A program made the translations under genes and the position numbers. 64,000 bases of DNA from Prostheceraeus crozeri (Eukaryota > Platyhelminthes > Polycladida > Euryleptidae): the NCBI GenBank assembly GCA_907163375.1, contig CAJQUW010007894.1, positions 1 to 64,000 on the forward strand. The letters are read 5' to 3'. Of this stretch, positions 9,796 to 22,260 are shown one piece after another (positions within the stretch are counted from its first letter, which is position 1; each line of letters begins with the position of its first letter). The notes under the pieces were generated by a model, which did no database searches, was not told the DNA's origin, and saw nothing but the letters and a program-made list of their open reading frames with translations.

Positions 9796-10437
9796 TATGA
9801 AATAAATAGAAATGTTTTTACAACCACGCATTTTTATGAATGTCGGCACAAGTGCGTCATAATTCGTTCAATCGACTTTCGACAGAAATTCGACAACACG
9901 AAAAACGTAGCTGACTTCGGAACATAGCAATTAATCGCACTGTGACGGGAATCGTGTACTGTGTACTTTATTTAGAAGTCCGTATAAGGCATGCCATCAT
10001 TTTTCGATATTTCACGAGTATGTATGTACGATAGTCAGTTTTCATGATTATTTATAAAGCATGACTTCATTCAAATGCATCCCGACCACTGCAATTATCT
10101 AATCTATATTTCTGACCTATTCTAAAAGGGGATTATCATGTCTTCATGATGGCGAGCCTCCCGAATTCGAACATTGCAATGCATTTCTTCGCCTCGCGCT
10201 ATGTCTATCAGTTAGTTCACGGATTCCTCATGCGGTGTGTAGGTGTGAATCAACGTTCTTCGAAATGCTGACGGTGCCGTTTTCTCTATACATTGAAGAT
10301 AGTATACATGTTGCCATCCTTTGTTAAAGATTATCACCGCGGATATATGACTTTACTAAATGGAGTGTATATGGTGCGTCAACAATATTAAGACATGTGA
10401 GTAGCAAATAAGTCGTACTCTTAAATCAGGTGATTAA
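9796..10437. other. Unassigned sequence between piggyBac and the 61-bp foldback
   Basis: No gene, promoter or repeat family recognised. It may be pre-existing host DNA. Confidence 0.4.
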
Positions 10438-10445
10438 ACCGCATC

Positions 10446-10506
10446 CATAGACATCGGATAACATTATTAATAATGTAATTATTAATAATATAATCCGATG
10501 TCTATG
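10446..10506. mobile_element. 61-bp foldback MITE with 8-bp target duplication
   Basis: Nearly perfect palindrome with arms CATAGACATCGGAT and ATCCGATGTCTATG around an AT-rich centre, flanked by the direct repeat ACCGCATC (10438-10445 and 10507-10514). The 8-bp duplication suggests mobilisation by a hAT-like transposase. Such a tiny mobile foldback is unusual. Confidence 0.75.
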
Positions 10507-10638
10507 ACCGCATCAATAGGTAACTTGTATAGTAACAGATTCTAAGCCAACCATTCTTTGTCCTGAAGTTACAAAATAAAATGTGTATTTGATTAAAGAA
10601 TTAATCGCGTGATTCATCAGGATCGTTGATATAAGGGT

Positions 10639-11451
10639 TTGAAGTTCACGCCAACCCCGAAGAAGATGCCAGTACTGGACATCGTGACTGTGGTGGAGGA
10701 GATTGCCCCGATGCTGAGTGAAGACCAGGCTTGTGAGTTGAGGCATGAAGTGAAGAAAGTCCTGAAGAATCCGGTGGAAGTGAACTACAATCTGACAAAA
10801 GAAGAGAGGAGGGCCATCCGAACTCTCAAGGAGATGGAAGACGCTATTGTCATTGTGAAAGCAGACAAAGGAAACAAGACAGTGGTGATGGATCGAGATG
10901 AGTATGTGGAGAAATTGAAGAAAGAAATATCAAATTCATGTTTCATCAAGGTGAAGAAAGACCCGACGGAAGCTGATGGCAGGAAGTTGACCAAGCTGCT
11001 GATGGAGGTTGAAAGAAGGGGAGAGATCACCAGAGCCCAGAGACTGAGTTGGACTGTCAAGGCACCGATGTGTCTTGTTGTCTGTGGACTCCCCAAAGTT
11101 CACAAGGAGAACGTGCCGTTGAGGACAGTGTTTTCCTTCAACAACAGTCCTGTGTACTGTGTGTCGAAGGAGCTAGCACGTGTACTTCAACCGTTACAGA
11201 CTCAAGGAAGGTATCAGGTCAAGGACTCGAAGGAGATGGTTGGTGTCCTACAAGGAGTGAGCATTGACGAAGATGAGTTACTTGTGAGCTATGACGTGGA
11301 GAACTTGTATGTCACGGTTCCAGCTCAAGAAGCGACTGAGATGGTGATCAGAAGACTGGAAGAGGACTCATGTCTGAGGGAGAGAACAACAATGACGTTG
11401 CAGAGCCTGAAGCAGCTACTTAATTTCTGTGTCCAAGTAACCCACTTCTAG
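10639..11451 (+). pseudogene. PLE reverse transcriptase, N-terminal and finger part
   Basis: Carries PLE-specific signatures: FTPTPKKMPVLDIVTVVEE at the N-terminus, IVIVKADKGNKTVVMDRDEY, CGLPKVHKENVPLRTVFSF, and LVSYDVENLYVTVPAQEA, where the Asp is the first catalytic aspartate of the palm. This is the telomerase-related RT class of Penelope elements rather than a LINE or LTR type. The copy is decayed. Confidence 0.85.
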
Positions 11452-11472
11452 TGTAATGGTGAGGTCTACAGG

Positions 11473-11885
11473 ATGACAACTTGTCCCATCGGATCGCCAT
11501 TGTCTTCCTGCCTGGCGTCAATCTTCATGCAGGAGTTCGAAGAAAAGATGCTGAGGGATTCTCCAGTGATGGTGCCGCTGTGGAGACGGCATGTCGATGA
11601 CACGCTGGCGATAGTGAAGAAGGGCAATGAAGATGTCTTCCTGAAGTACCTGAACAGTAGTCACCCCAGCATCAGGTTCACGTGCGAGGCGGAAGTCGAA
11701 GGTGTGATACCGTTTCTGGATATCAAGGTACAACGGGATCCGGACGGCATGCTGATGACCTCTGTTTACAGAAAGACCACTGCAAGTGATCGGTATTTGG
11801 ACTATGACTCGGCACATTGTTCGCAAGTGAAGTTGGGTGTCATCTCATGTTTGAGAAGGCGTGCAGAGTCAATCTGTGAAGGTAT
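11473..11885 (+). pseudogene. PLE reverse transcriptase, palm and thumb part
   Basis: Contains TTCPIGSPLSSCLASIFMQE, the PLE block before the catalytic loop, and WRRHVDDTLAIVKKG, where the usual YxDD box reads HVDD. IPFLDIKVQRDPDGMLMTSV and YRKTTASDRYLDYDSAHCSQ follow, the conserved FLD and YRKPT-like blocks. The segment ends where the hAT MITE inserted at 11886. Confidence 0.85.
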
Positions 11886-13471
11886 TAGTGATGAAAATTT
11901 TCCGGAAAATTTTGAATCAAAATTTTCCCTGGAAAATTATGGAAAAAATTGGAAAATTTTGGAAAATTTTGAAAGTTTTGATTTTTTTGACAGGCCCTAT
12001 AATTTGAGCGCTTCCACTGCCGATGCAGCTGCGTACCAATAACTTGGGTCCAAAACTCTTGATTTCATCATTATTTCGATTAAAGCGATCGTATAGCAAT
12101 ACGATTTCCGTCCGCGGATTTTTGAACATTCCTTTGCCACCAAAGGCTTGTGCTAATTTGTTAGCATTTTTAATTATCACACAGACACCGTTTGGGATAA
12201 TGTGAATCTTGCTTTACAGTATAGGGGTATAATTTCATGCAATGAGAAAGATCTGGAGCAAAAATAGTATACTTCATCTTGGAGTTTGCTAGCTTGAAAG
12301 TTAAGCTTTATTATGCAGCGTTGATTCACGTGATACAGATTCTCCATGTTTTGATGAACATGTGAAGTATAAGCACACAGTCCACGCAGCATTCATGAGC
12401 GACCATATTGGAAGATATAAAGACTATAAACTCGTGAGATATTTGGAAACAAAGAGCTGTGATTAGTAAAAGAATATCTATAATAGCTTCAAACTTCTGG
12501 CGCAATCTCCGATATCTTCGTTGAGGATACACATCCTCCATTTATAGTTCAGATGGTCAGATAGTTCCAAATCGATTTCATATCTGCCCAACTGAATTTC
12601 AGATATGATCCAGATGAATTGGAGATTCTCCAGTTGAATTCAAGATCTTTTCAAAGTTGAGCTTGTGACAGATATCTGAAATTTAGCTAGAGAAATCTGA
12701 AATTCATCTAGTCTGAAATTCATTTGGAAAGATCTGAAATAGACATGGAAAAGGTGCAGTTGATACCAAAAGTTAACATACAGGGATGATAGAGAAGTTC
12801 TCGGACTTTGAATATTACATTGAATTACGTTGAATATTACAAATCGTCTGCTGCTGTGCGGTCGTGTTTCTGTCGCTCTTGTGCACCTGGTTGATTTATG
12901 TGCATTTCTCTGCTTCTACTGGTTGGATTTTGGAGACTTTTGGTACACTTTGTTGCTCTTGGTGTCCCCTGCAATTTGCGTGGTAGTGTCATCATCTCCT
13001 TGGTGTCCTTTGCTCGGGACTCCTGGTGTTCTCGGTTTGGGTTGTTCCATTTTTGATGTGTAATCGGTTGGCCGTTGTGTGCATTCTCTCGTCGTTCGTG
13101 TATTGATCCGTCCAAGTGCAAAAGTCTCAGTTACTGTGCTATATCTATTGCCGCCGGTATCAACGTGCCAGGCCGCCGTGATTCCTGTCACTTGTAATTT
13201 TCACGAGATCGATTGGGTAATATAGTCAGGCCTTTTCAACAATTCCTTGTTGCAATTACCGGAATTGGTATTACTTTTGAGTATTACGTGGCTGGTGTTG
13301 GCACGGTGTGAAGGCTCTGCGTCTGGATTATAGCTGGAAGTTTGTGTGTTCGATTCCTTCTCGTGACTTTTGCTAAAATCTATTGCGTGTCTTTTGACGT
13401 AGTGATTGATTTCAAAATAAAATACATAAAGTGAAATTTGTCTGGCGTAGTGAATATGCTCAATTTATGAG

Positions 13472-14221
13472 ATGCCTGCTACTTCAACGCCTCCTGCAAA
13501 GAGTACTCGGTCAAATAGTGCATCTGTCATTTCTATCAGTTTAAGTGATATCAAACGCCTTCTTGCCGAACAGAAGTCAGAAATCATATCTAAGTTGACA
13601 TCGGAGATCACTAAATTCTCTGATCATTTGCGCGAATTAACTGAAAGAGTAAAAAGTATTGAATGTTCTCTAGATAGTACCAATGAAAAACTTGCACAAC
13701 ATGACAAAACGATTAAAACTTTGAGATATGAAATGGATAATTTTGCTAATAACTTTGGTAGCCAGATATTTAATGAAGTTGACGAAAGGAATCGTAGGAT
13801 GAATAATGTTATAGTGTCAGGCATTGAAGAAAATCCACATAGATCTGTGATTGACAAGCAGAGAAGTGATCTTGAACAATTGTTAAAGCTGTTGGATGAA
13901 ACCCAGACTCAATTCTCTAAAACTGATACTGTAAGCTGTCAGCGTATTGGTCGATCTGTTGGTGAGAGACCGCGTCTGTTGCGTGTCGTTCTCAGCAATC
14001 AATTACTCAGGAACACAGTTTTGCAAAACTCAAGGTCTTTGAATGACTCAACCAATTTCAAACACGTGTACATCAATCCTGATCGAACCAAAGTACAACT
14101 TTTTGAACAAAGGAAACTGAGAGAAGAATTGAATAAACTTCGAAATGATGGTGAGGATGTAGTTATTTATAAGAATGTAATCCAGCGTCGTTCTGATTTG
14201 AATTCAAGAAATTTTCGATAA
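13472..14221 (+). CDS. LINE ORF1 protein (coiled coil plus RRM-like)
   Basis: A 249-residue ORF1p-type nucleic-acid chaperone. The N-terminus is Ser/Thr/Pro-rich. Residues of about 25-100 form a heptad-patterned coiled coil (SEITKFSDHLRELTERVKSI), which would trimerise. NRRMNNVIVSGIEENPHRS then opens an RRM-like region common in CR1/L2/Jockey ORF1 proteins, and the C-terminus is basic (LFEQRKLREELNKLRNDGED). No zinc knuckle is visible. The frame is intact, which contrasts with ORF2 and suggests modest age. Confidence 0.75.
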   Translation: MPATSTPPAKSTRSNSASVISISLSDIKRLLAEQKSEIISKLTSEITKFSDHLRELTERVKSIECSLDSTNEKLAQHDKTIKTLRYEMDNFANNFGSQIFNEVDERNRRMNNVIVSGIEENPHRSVIDKQRSDLEQLLKLLDETQTQFSKTDTVSCQRIGRSVGERPRLLRVVLSNQLLRNTVLQNSRSLNDSTNFKHVYINPDRTKVQLFEQRKLREELNKLRNDGEDVVIYKNVIQRRSDLNSRNFR

Positions 14222-14223
14222 AG

Positions 14224-15483
14224 GATTTTAACAACGCATTTATTTTCCCGACGGTTATTCTCTCGAATGCCAGCTCCATTTGCCCTAAGATTGATGAACT
14301 ATCTCTTCTTGTGTCATCTGTTAACCCTGGCATTGCGGTTGTAACCGAAAGTTGGCTTCATTCGGAGATTTCTGATAATTTGGTTGCAATAGACAATTTC
14401 AACATTCACCGTTGCGACAGAGTTAATCGTATCGGTGGTGGAGTATGTGTTTGGGTCAATAAGAATTTATATTGTTCTCGATTGGTACATTATCCTTTTC
14501 CTTGTTATATTGAATTGCTCATTTTGAAATTCCTGAAACTGAAATTACTTTTAATTGCCCCCCAGCTTACGATCTGCTGATCTGAACGAAATTTCTGACT
14601 CTTTTGTACGGGTTATTGATGAAGAATTATCCAATTTTCCTGACTTACTGTTATGGTATGTGGAGATTTCAATCATTTCGATGCTACTATTTTCGAGCAG
14701 CAATTTTCTTTCTATAATTGTGTTAAATCTACCACTCGACAACGTTCGTTCCTAGATTACATTTGGTTGAGTGACAACTTACGCAACAGTTATCAAGACA
14801 ATGCTGTTATAGGTCCGCCACTTGAGTCCTCTGACCACAATACTGTCGTTCTGTATGGGAAATGCTATGTACCAACCAATAGAGCTGTAAAGCTGTGGGA
14901 TTTTCGACGCTCGAATATTGATAGATATCAGTATTTATTATCTGTTGCTGATTTTAACATGGTTTTGAGTTTAGACTGTGTTGATGAAGCATGTGTTAAC
15001 TTCTATCATTTATTGTTCACTGCTATGTCATTCATTCCTCATAAGTATGTGACTCTGACAGATCGAGATAAGCCTTGGCTCACTCCTTTGCTTAAGTCCT
15101 TAATTGATGACCGATGGAGGGCTTATGGAGAAAGAAATTGGCAACTTTACGTTCATTATAAGAAACGAGTGAAGACAGAGATCATAAAGGCAAAGTCAGC
15201 TTGGGCAAAACGGCAATCAACTTCCCCGAAACATGTATGGAATGTCATAAATGAGATTCGTGGCCGTTCTCAACCGAACGAAATTGAAAAATTGATCAAT
15301 GAGTTTGGGAATATAGAGTCTTTAGACCAGTCAATACAGATCGAATTAAACAAGAACATGAACGTGGATGATGATGATGCATTGCTTGACATACAAGACG
15401 AAGATTGGTCGCCTAACTTCACTGTTTCTGATGTGCTCCACGAATTGTCTCATTTAGTGATAAAGTCCAGTGGTAGTGACGGT
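14224..15483 (+). pseudogene. LINE ORF2, endonuclease part
   Basis: AP-like endonuclease blocks are visible: PGIAVVTESWLHSEISDN (catalytic Glu), NRIGGGVCVWVNKNLYC, VCGDFNHFD (catalytic Asp-Asn) and PPLESSDHNTVVLYG (Ser-Asp-His). The frame is lost near 14530-14560 and regained near 14650; the middle reads SLRSADLNEISDSFVRVI in a neighbouring frame. After the endonuclease comes the linker with KPWLTPLLKSLIDDRWRAYG. The reading ends at VIKSSGSDG, where Polinton 1 entered the codons for Asp-Gly. Confidence 0.8.
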
Positions 15484-15618
15484 AGTAGTAAGTAAAGGTC
15501 CATAATAAATACGCACACCCCGAAATGGGGTGGGTCCAATACAAACACAGCGCGCCACCTTGGCCGGCCGCCCAGGTTGGAGTGAGAGGTTGTCTTGGCC
15601 GACCGTCCAGGCTGACTT

Positions 15619-18600
15619 CCCGAGTAAAATTACCGTTGTCAGTTTAACAAATACTTACCAAATACTTGGCATTAAAGTCCTAAACATTTAAGAAATATTT
15701 ATCAGACCTAGTACATTTCCTAAACTTTTACTAAATATTTAGCAAACTTTCCAAACTTCTACAAAATATTTGGCAAATTCTCTGAACTTTTACGAAATGT
15801 TTAGTAAATATTTTGTAAATTTTCCAAACTTTTACAAAACATTTAGCAAATTATTTCTAGCTTTTATAATATGTTTAGCAAATAATAAGCAAATTTTATC
15901 CTACTTCATTGGCGATTACGAAACATTTGCAAATTTGAATTCATGAAAAATATCTTCTTGTATGAAATGTTTTATATTTATCAAATAGAAAACCAAAACA
16001 ATCATAATTCGGCAAAAAGATAGCTAGTAAAACGCTCTGCTCGAATTATTCATGCTCAAATTTCGTTCAAAATCCGTACGGCATATAAAACTGCATGACT
16101 ATAATAAAATTACTTATCTTGCTAAAATTATGCTTTGTACGATAACATTCATAGAGATTACAAAAACTGAGACCTGCTCCCCAAAGTAAACAGCAGAAGG
16201 AATGGATATCCTTGAAAAATACAATTTTTCATACGTATTTGGAAAATGAACAGAGTTTTATATAGTAGCACACATCGAACGATCCGATACAAATAATTTT
16301 TATGAATATCACATTTATCAACATAAAGGAAATTTCTCTATCCGGATGTGATCATTCTTCATTTGAAAATCCTTCCAACCGGAAAGCATGCCCACAGCCC
16401 GAATACGCATTTCACTTCATCTGAAACACTGTCATTTCGAGTCAAACACCGTCGCGCCGTTATCAGTTACATTTTTAAGAATAGAGGTGATATCACGAAA
16501 AATTTTTAGTTCAACGGAGAAACAGTCACTACCAAATGAAGTTTGAAGCGATGGTACAAGATTACTGAAAAAACATCTTCGCGGTTGGACCACAACACGG
16601 TTGTCCGAATCTGATGATGGCTGGGACGTTGCGAATATGAGAGATTTATGGATGAAGAATAATTCCAGTAGTTTTCGGGTTTAATTAGCTCACAAGACAA
16701 GACGGAAAAGCAGCCGAATGTAGGTCAGGTATTGAGTCATCGATGGACAGATACACAGCCTCGGCAATCAACACCTGTAAAAAAGAAGACAAATCTTGTG
16801 CTGATGTGCAGAGCAGAATTATCAAACTTAACGGATCTTAATTAACATTCTATGGGTAGGCCTACTCAAAGTTCAGAAGATAAATCATTTATAGTAATTT
16901 TAGGTGTTACAGTAAAGACTATTAAGAAAACTGCTTTTGGATTATTTCATATCTGACAATGTGGGAAGCGATATTTTTAGGAATTTTGATAGCAAATGAA
17001 GATATTCAAGAGTGGTTGAATTGTGATCATCAACAATTTATCAATTATTTTTTAATCAATACTCTTAGTATTTATCAATAATTTTATTTTGATATTCAAG
17101 TGCCGGTAACTGTTTTTACAAAAAATGCAATCTGCAAATTAAAACAGAGCCTTACCTAGATGTAGCCTATTACCGACTGCTTGTCAACCGTTCATACGAT
17201 GAAGATATTCAGGAATGCTTGAATTTTTATTATAGTATTTAATACCACACATGTAATTTTATTTTGATATTTTATTTTATTTTAAACAATTTGTTTAAAA
17301 TCACAATCGGCAAACACATACACACGTAATGCCATCTTGTCTACCGCTTATATGACAGCATCTCTGCAGGTAATTCATGGTGGGCCTACAACTAACATGT
17401 GACCATAATAGCTAGGCCTACGATGATATTGAAAAGTGCGAAGCATAATTTGTAATAAGTAAACACAAATTGAATAAAAGAGTAGCAATGAGTTTGCACT
17501 TTGATTGTTTTATATTTATCGTAAAGCATGAAAAATTATTGAATTTACAAAACTAAACCTATTGTTGGACTGCAACGCATGACTGATCTTTATTACAGTG
17601 TGCATGTAGCCTACAACGTGCAGTCCGTCATGTAGCATCTATGCCTTTTGTGTGCTTGATCATTTTTCTTAAACTACTCGAAATGTCAAATTGAAACCAT
17701 TTTCTAAAATGTGGCAATTCTGAAAAAATTAATTGAATATCATAGGCGGTAGCTACAGGTTTTCAATTCAACATATATAAAATGGAAATAGTGACCTATT
17801 TAAACAAGCTTCCTTGATGGATCCATCTTTCAGAAAATAGATTAAATTGCATAACTTAAGCAGATATCGAATAGCTCAATAGTTTGTCCGCATTGATAAA
17901 AACATTCTCCATCTAAAATTTTTGCAGTCCTGAAATAGAACTTTATGACTTATAGCATGTTTGACTGTTTCAAAAATTTTTTCAATTATTTGTCATCCAA
18001 ATATTGATACTATTGCACAAGTATACTACATATCTAAATATTGAAGTGCTAAATTAAAATGGTTTTAATGCGCTAATTAAGTTCTTTCGTGCTCATACTT
18101 CCTAAGGTTTTTAGCATGCAACTATTTTGTCTCAACATAACCAGATGTTTGTGCTATTTTCAATGTAAGCAATCAGAAATTACGAATTTAAAAACAATAT
18201 ATTACCATTTCAACATATTCCAATTTGATTATGATTCTTTTGACGACACAATCAACTTTTGATCGATTTTTCAACGAGAAACGTCGTCGTGAAAACTGAT
18301 ATACATGCACATTCTCATATTAAATTCAAAGTGAATAAGCCTTGGGCATGTGACATCATTTGTGTGATGGAAAACCCAAAGAAAACGATGTGTTTCTTGA
18401 TAGCCATAATATTTATATATAAATAAATATTATAGCTATCAAGAAACACATCGCTTTACTTGGGTTTTCGATTACACAAATGAATTCAAAGTATTGGTAG
18501 GACTCCTAAAATGTGATATGTCTGCTATGAGGAACTAAGAGGAATTGAGATATTTTGTTATCAGTAAATTAAATTAAGTATGACGCTAGTAGCTCTTTAG

Positions 18601-20436
18601 TATTTGTAAAATTAAGAGCAGATATAGCAGTAGTCAATAATAGAAATGTCTCTACGTGTTCATGGTCAATAAACCCAAATCCATGACCAAATCTCTCCTT
18701 TGATTTTGTTTTCGGGATTTCCAAGTACATGTACCTAGACTTGCAGTTAAATGCTGAAACTAAGTTGACAAAATAAATTCAGAAACATTTAGAAGCTTAC
18801 CATTTTTCTGTAGTTTGATCCAAGAGCTGCATTTTTAATTCTGATGCAAAAATCAAAGGAACTTGATGGCTTCATTGACTGGAAGAACTCACTGACTACA
18901 TGCGAGTGTTCACTTTCGAATTGTGCTCCATGTTGTGCATAATAGCTAAGCAAGATGATGAAAAAACGTAGACGATCAGAAACCGACGATGAATAAATAA
19001 AGGTGTGTAAGTAGAAATATCCTCTTGATGCGCTGACTTTTGTAATATTAAGCAGTTAACGTAAACACGCGTTCGACACGAGAGCGAAGAGTGTACAAGC
19101 TACTGCGCCTTACGCAGTTTTCTGTCCCACGTGATGGGCGGATAATAATTATTAAGCAGGGACGCTGAGTCACAGCGCAGCTAGAGAATATTATCGACCG
19201 CTCATGGCTCCCGAATGCGGCCACGACCAGGCTGCCAACAAAGTTCTCAGCTGCGTGCGCGTGGCGAATTTCCTTAATATAGTGACGGAAAGTTGTAGAA
19301 GCGAGATATGATTACGCAGACTGAGCGAGATGCTTATGTAATTGTTTGGTTCAGTTGCATACTGATTTAATATCACTAGCTGAGTAATTTAGCGAACACA
19401 CGAGCAAACTGATCAAAGTCGACTTGCTGATGGGCATGGTATGGAACTTAGAAACTTCAATAAATGCTTTAATTTGAGAAGCAAAATGTGTGCCGATAGA
19501 ACTGCTTAGGCTCCCTTAATAATGAAAATATATGACTGATGTTGTTGCTATTGTAGCTACAGTGTACATGTAGTGAATGTGAAAGATGATGAAAAATGAG
19601 TAGAAGAAGAAGAAAAGGGGAACGAGTGAGTGAGTGAGAAAGAGAGAGAGAGTAGTGATGAAGTCACCTAAATACTTATTTTATACACACCATTTCATGA
19701 AATATAAATAGGCATATATAAAATACTCGAAATAATAGTAGACATGCACATTTCAGGCCCACATGTTTTATATGTCGATATCCATGGAAATGACATAGTG
19801 CACTCTCTTTAAGATTTGAAAGAAATTGTTGGTGCCATCATAGAAAAATATCAACAGTTTCCTGACAATTATTCCATTATTCAATCATCTAATTAAGTTT
19901 GATGGCAAAAAAATCAGCCAGTTATCAACGACGCAAAACTGTGATATAGTACAGACTTTATTATTGGGTATTTCCTGTGACGTTGCATTTCTATTTTATT
20001 GAGAGATGATTGTAATCAGAGTTTATGAGAGCTGATGATCATCCTTGTGATATGCATGAGTTCAAAAAATTGTACGGGTGAAGTTACCGCACATTGAAAT
20101 CACCATGCAATTAAAACCGCCTTTTACGACAGTTACTCATAAGCGGATCCTGCCTATTGCAAGATTTTTCTTTCATCAAACTTAGTAAATGCAGAAAAAT
20201 CATTTGCTTGGATAACCAAACAAATATTACCTAGGCATTTGATAAACGTTTTCTAAATTTCGCAAAATTCGTTAATATCGACTTACATACAAAAGGTAGC
20301 AAATATTTGTTAGGCAATTGTTACACATTTCCTAATTTGTTAAATTTCCAAAACGTTTGTTAAACTATTCAAATCTTACAAATTTTCCAAGTAAATACCA
20401 AATATTTGGTAAAGCTGATAAGTTTTTTTTCTCGGG
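15619..20436. mobile_element. Unassigned 4.8-kb TIR element, non-coding
   Basis: Sits exactly where the left TIR of Polinton 1 departs from the right. The ends are CCCGAG and CTCGGG. The inverted repeats extend imperfectly inward (TTACCAAATACTTGG at the left against CCAAATATTTGGTA and ACTTGG inverted at the right). The only direct duplication is TT (15617-15618 and 20437-20438). Both ends carry iterated TTTACNAAATATTTAGCAAA-like motifs (about 15700-15900 and 20215-20400), which look like transposase-binding iterons. No open frame with a recognisable domain. AT-rich. Superfamily not assigned. Confidence 0.75.
18358..18481. repeat. 124-bp foldback palindrome
   Basis: Long hairpin with arms starting ATTTGTGTGATGG and ending ATTACACAAAT; the inner arms CGATGTGTTTCTTGATAGC are perfect, around an AT-rich loop. 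It lies in the 4.8-kb element and is probably a small MITE. No clear target duplication. Confidence 0.7.
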
Positions 20437-20545
20437 TTGGCCGACCGACCAGGTTGACGTGGCCGACCGTCCAGGTTGACTTTGCTGACCGTCCAGGTTG
20501 ACTTGGCCGACCGACCAGGTTGACGTGGTGGAGTGAGAGTGTGTT
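20437..20545. repeat. Tandem repeat in Polinton 1 left TIR
   Basis: About four to five units of a roughly 22-bp motif of the form GGCCGACCGNCCAGGTTGAC. The matching arm is at 36100-36235, and a related motif recurs near 60765-60825 in Polinton 3. Confidence 0.8.
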
Positions 20546-22211
20546 TTGAGGGTGAAGGAGGCACGGGAGAGTGAAACGGACTTCAGATTCGTGATCAGCG
20601 TCAAATTCTGCATCGGTATGGTGAGTTTGAAAGGAATCGGAGAGAAAAAATTTTTCTTCAAAATTTTTCCGAAAAAACGACAGAGGTAAAATTGTGGACG
20701 TTTTGGGCTGTAGCCTCAAAACGAAGCATCGGAGAGCAAAACTGATTTCAGATTTGGAATCAGCGTCAAATTCTGCATCAGTATGGTGAATTTGAAAGCA
20801 ATCGGAGAGAAAAAATTTTCGCTGACGCCCCCCCCCTCGGGAGAGCTATCTTCGATCTTGGCTTCTAGTGGATGGATTTTGTCGTGTGAGGTGTCATTTG
20901 AAAGCTAAGAGTGAGACAAATTCACTGAAAGAATCGGCTTGTTCATATCTGTCTTCGTTTAGATGTGAGACGCCATTTAAGATTTGGGAGATTGGCGAAA
21001 AACGATAGTTAACGGCGAATGTGAGATGTTTTGGCTCTAGCGTCTAAACGGCTGCTCCAATGGTAGATCTGAGACCAGATTTGGAATCAGCGTCAAATTC
21101 TACATATGTGGGGTGATTTCCAGCTTAATCAGCGAGAAAAAATTTTCAACATTTTTCGGGAAAAACGACAGAGTTAACGGCGAATTTGGGATGGCTGTGG
21201 GCTGTAGAGCCAAAACGAAGCATCGGATGGGAAAACGGAGGCCACATTCGGATTCAGCGTCAAATTCTACATTAAAATGGTGTATTTCCAGCTCAATCGG
21301 ACCTCTAGAATCGGTGATAGAAGTTTTTGGATGATGGATCTTACGTCATCAGCTGATCGCCACAAACTATATAAGCTGGGAACCGACAGAGACTTGTCAT
21401 TAAGACGAGAGATTGTCAACGGTAGGTCGTCTCTCTGAGCTCTGATGCTAGAATCGGACATTCCAAATTTCGGGTTTCTCTAAGAAACCGACTTAGAAAA
21501 TTTCATTGCTGATATCAGCTAAGCCGCCAGACTTATAGGTTAGCCATGAGATGGCCTTCGTCTCCAGGCCATAAAAGACTCCAAAACTTTAAAGGCTTCT
21601 AACTTTGCTTCTACAAGTCCATTTGACTTGATTTAAATGACATGTGATAGCTCTTGATCAGAGCTATATTTATAGACTACTTATAAAATTTTATAAGTAG
21701 TGCAAAAATGCTGAAAAATTTAAATTAGCTAAATTTGCTAGTTATGAGGTTTTGAGCCTTCTGACTTCAACTAAGACATTTATAAAGTTTTGGGAGGCGA
21801 GCTTCGGCTCGAGACTTGTTTCCTGATGTAAATAATCCACTGATTTTCATGTCAAAATCAGGGTCCGGATACCAACACAGTGATATGACGCATGCTCTGT
21901 CTGCGGGAGGTTGGATTTGTGGGCCGAGGCCTTGGAGTTGGGATGAGATCCCCTCTGAGTAATTCCTGTAACGGATTCATCAGCTTAACTTGTCTATCCT
22001 CAAGTCATGTCTACTACATGAATTTAAAATCATGATATTCCCTTTTTCGCTTCAGAAAAAATGGTTACTTACAATAACTCCAAAACGGCTTTTAAGTTGT
22101 GCCAGTGCAGTAAAGTTGATCGAAGCGACGCTTTTAAGAAGCATTCTTGTAGAAGTAAGCGAATGGTAGGTGAATGAAGGCATTATGGATGATAGTTGAG
22201 CAAGCCTTCTG

Positions 22212-22260
22212 ATTGGGCGAGCAATCTCGACCATTCTCAGGGTAGGAAAATCATATAAAA
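22212..22260 (+). promoter_or_regulatory. Inward promoter in left TIR (inverted CCAAT plus TATA)
   Basis: ATTGG at 22212-22216 (CCAAT box inverted) is followed about 38 bp later by TATAAAA at 22254-22260. The mirror-image copy in the right arm points inward on the minus strand, so each TIR would fire transcription into the element. Confidence 0.6.

Noticed and set aside
16506-19376. Short open frames in the 4.8-kb element as a transposase
   Set aside because: Isolated 60-65-residue frames without domain motifs.
20365-20719. Overlapping open frames with Gly-Arg-Pro-Ser-Gln-Pro repeats, also at 35912-36373
   Set aside because: They are translations of the TIR tandem repeat; several frames are open at once, as expected from a repeat without stops.
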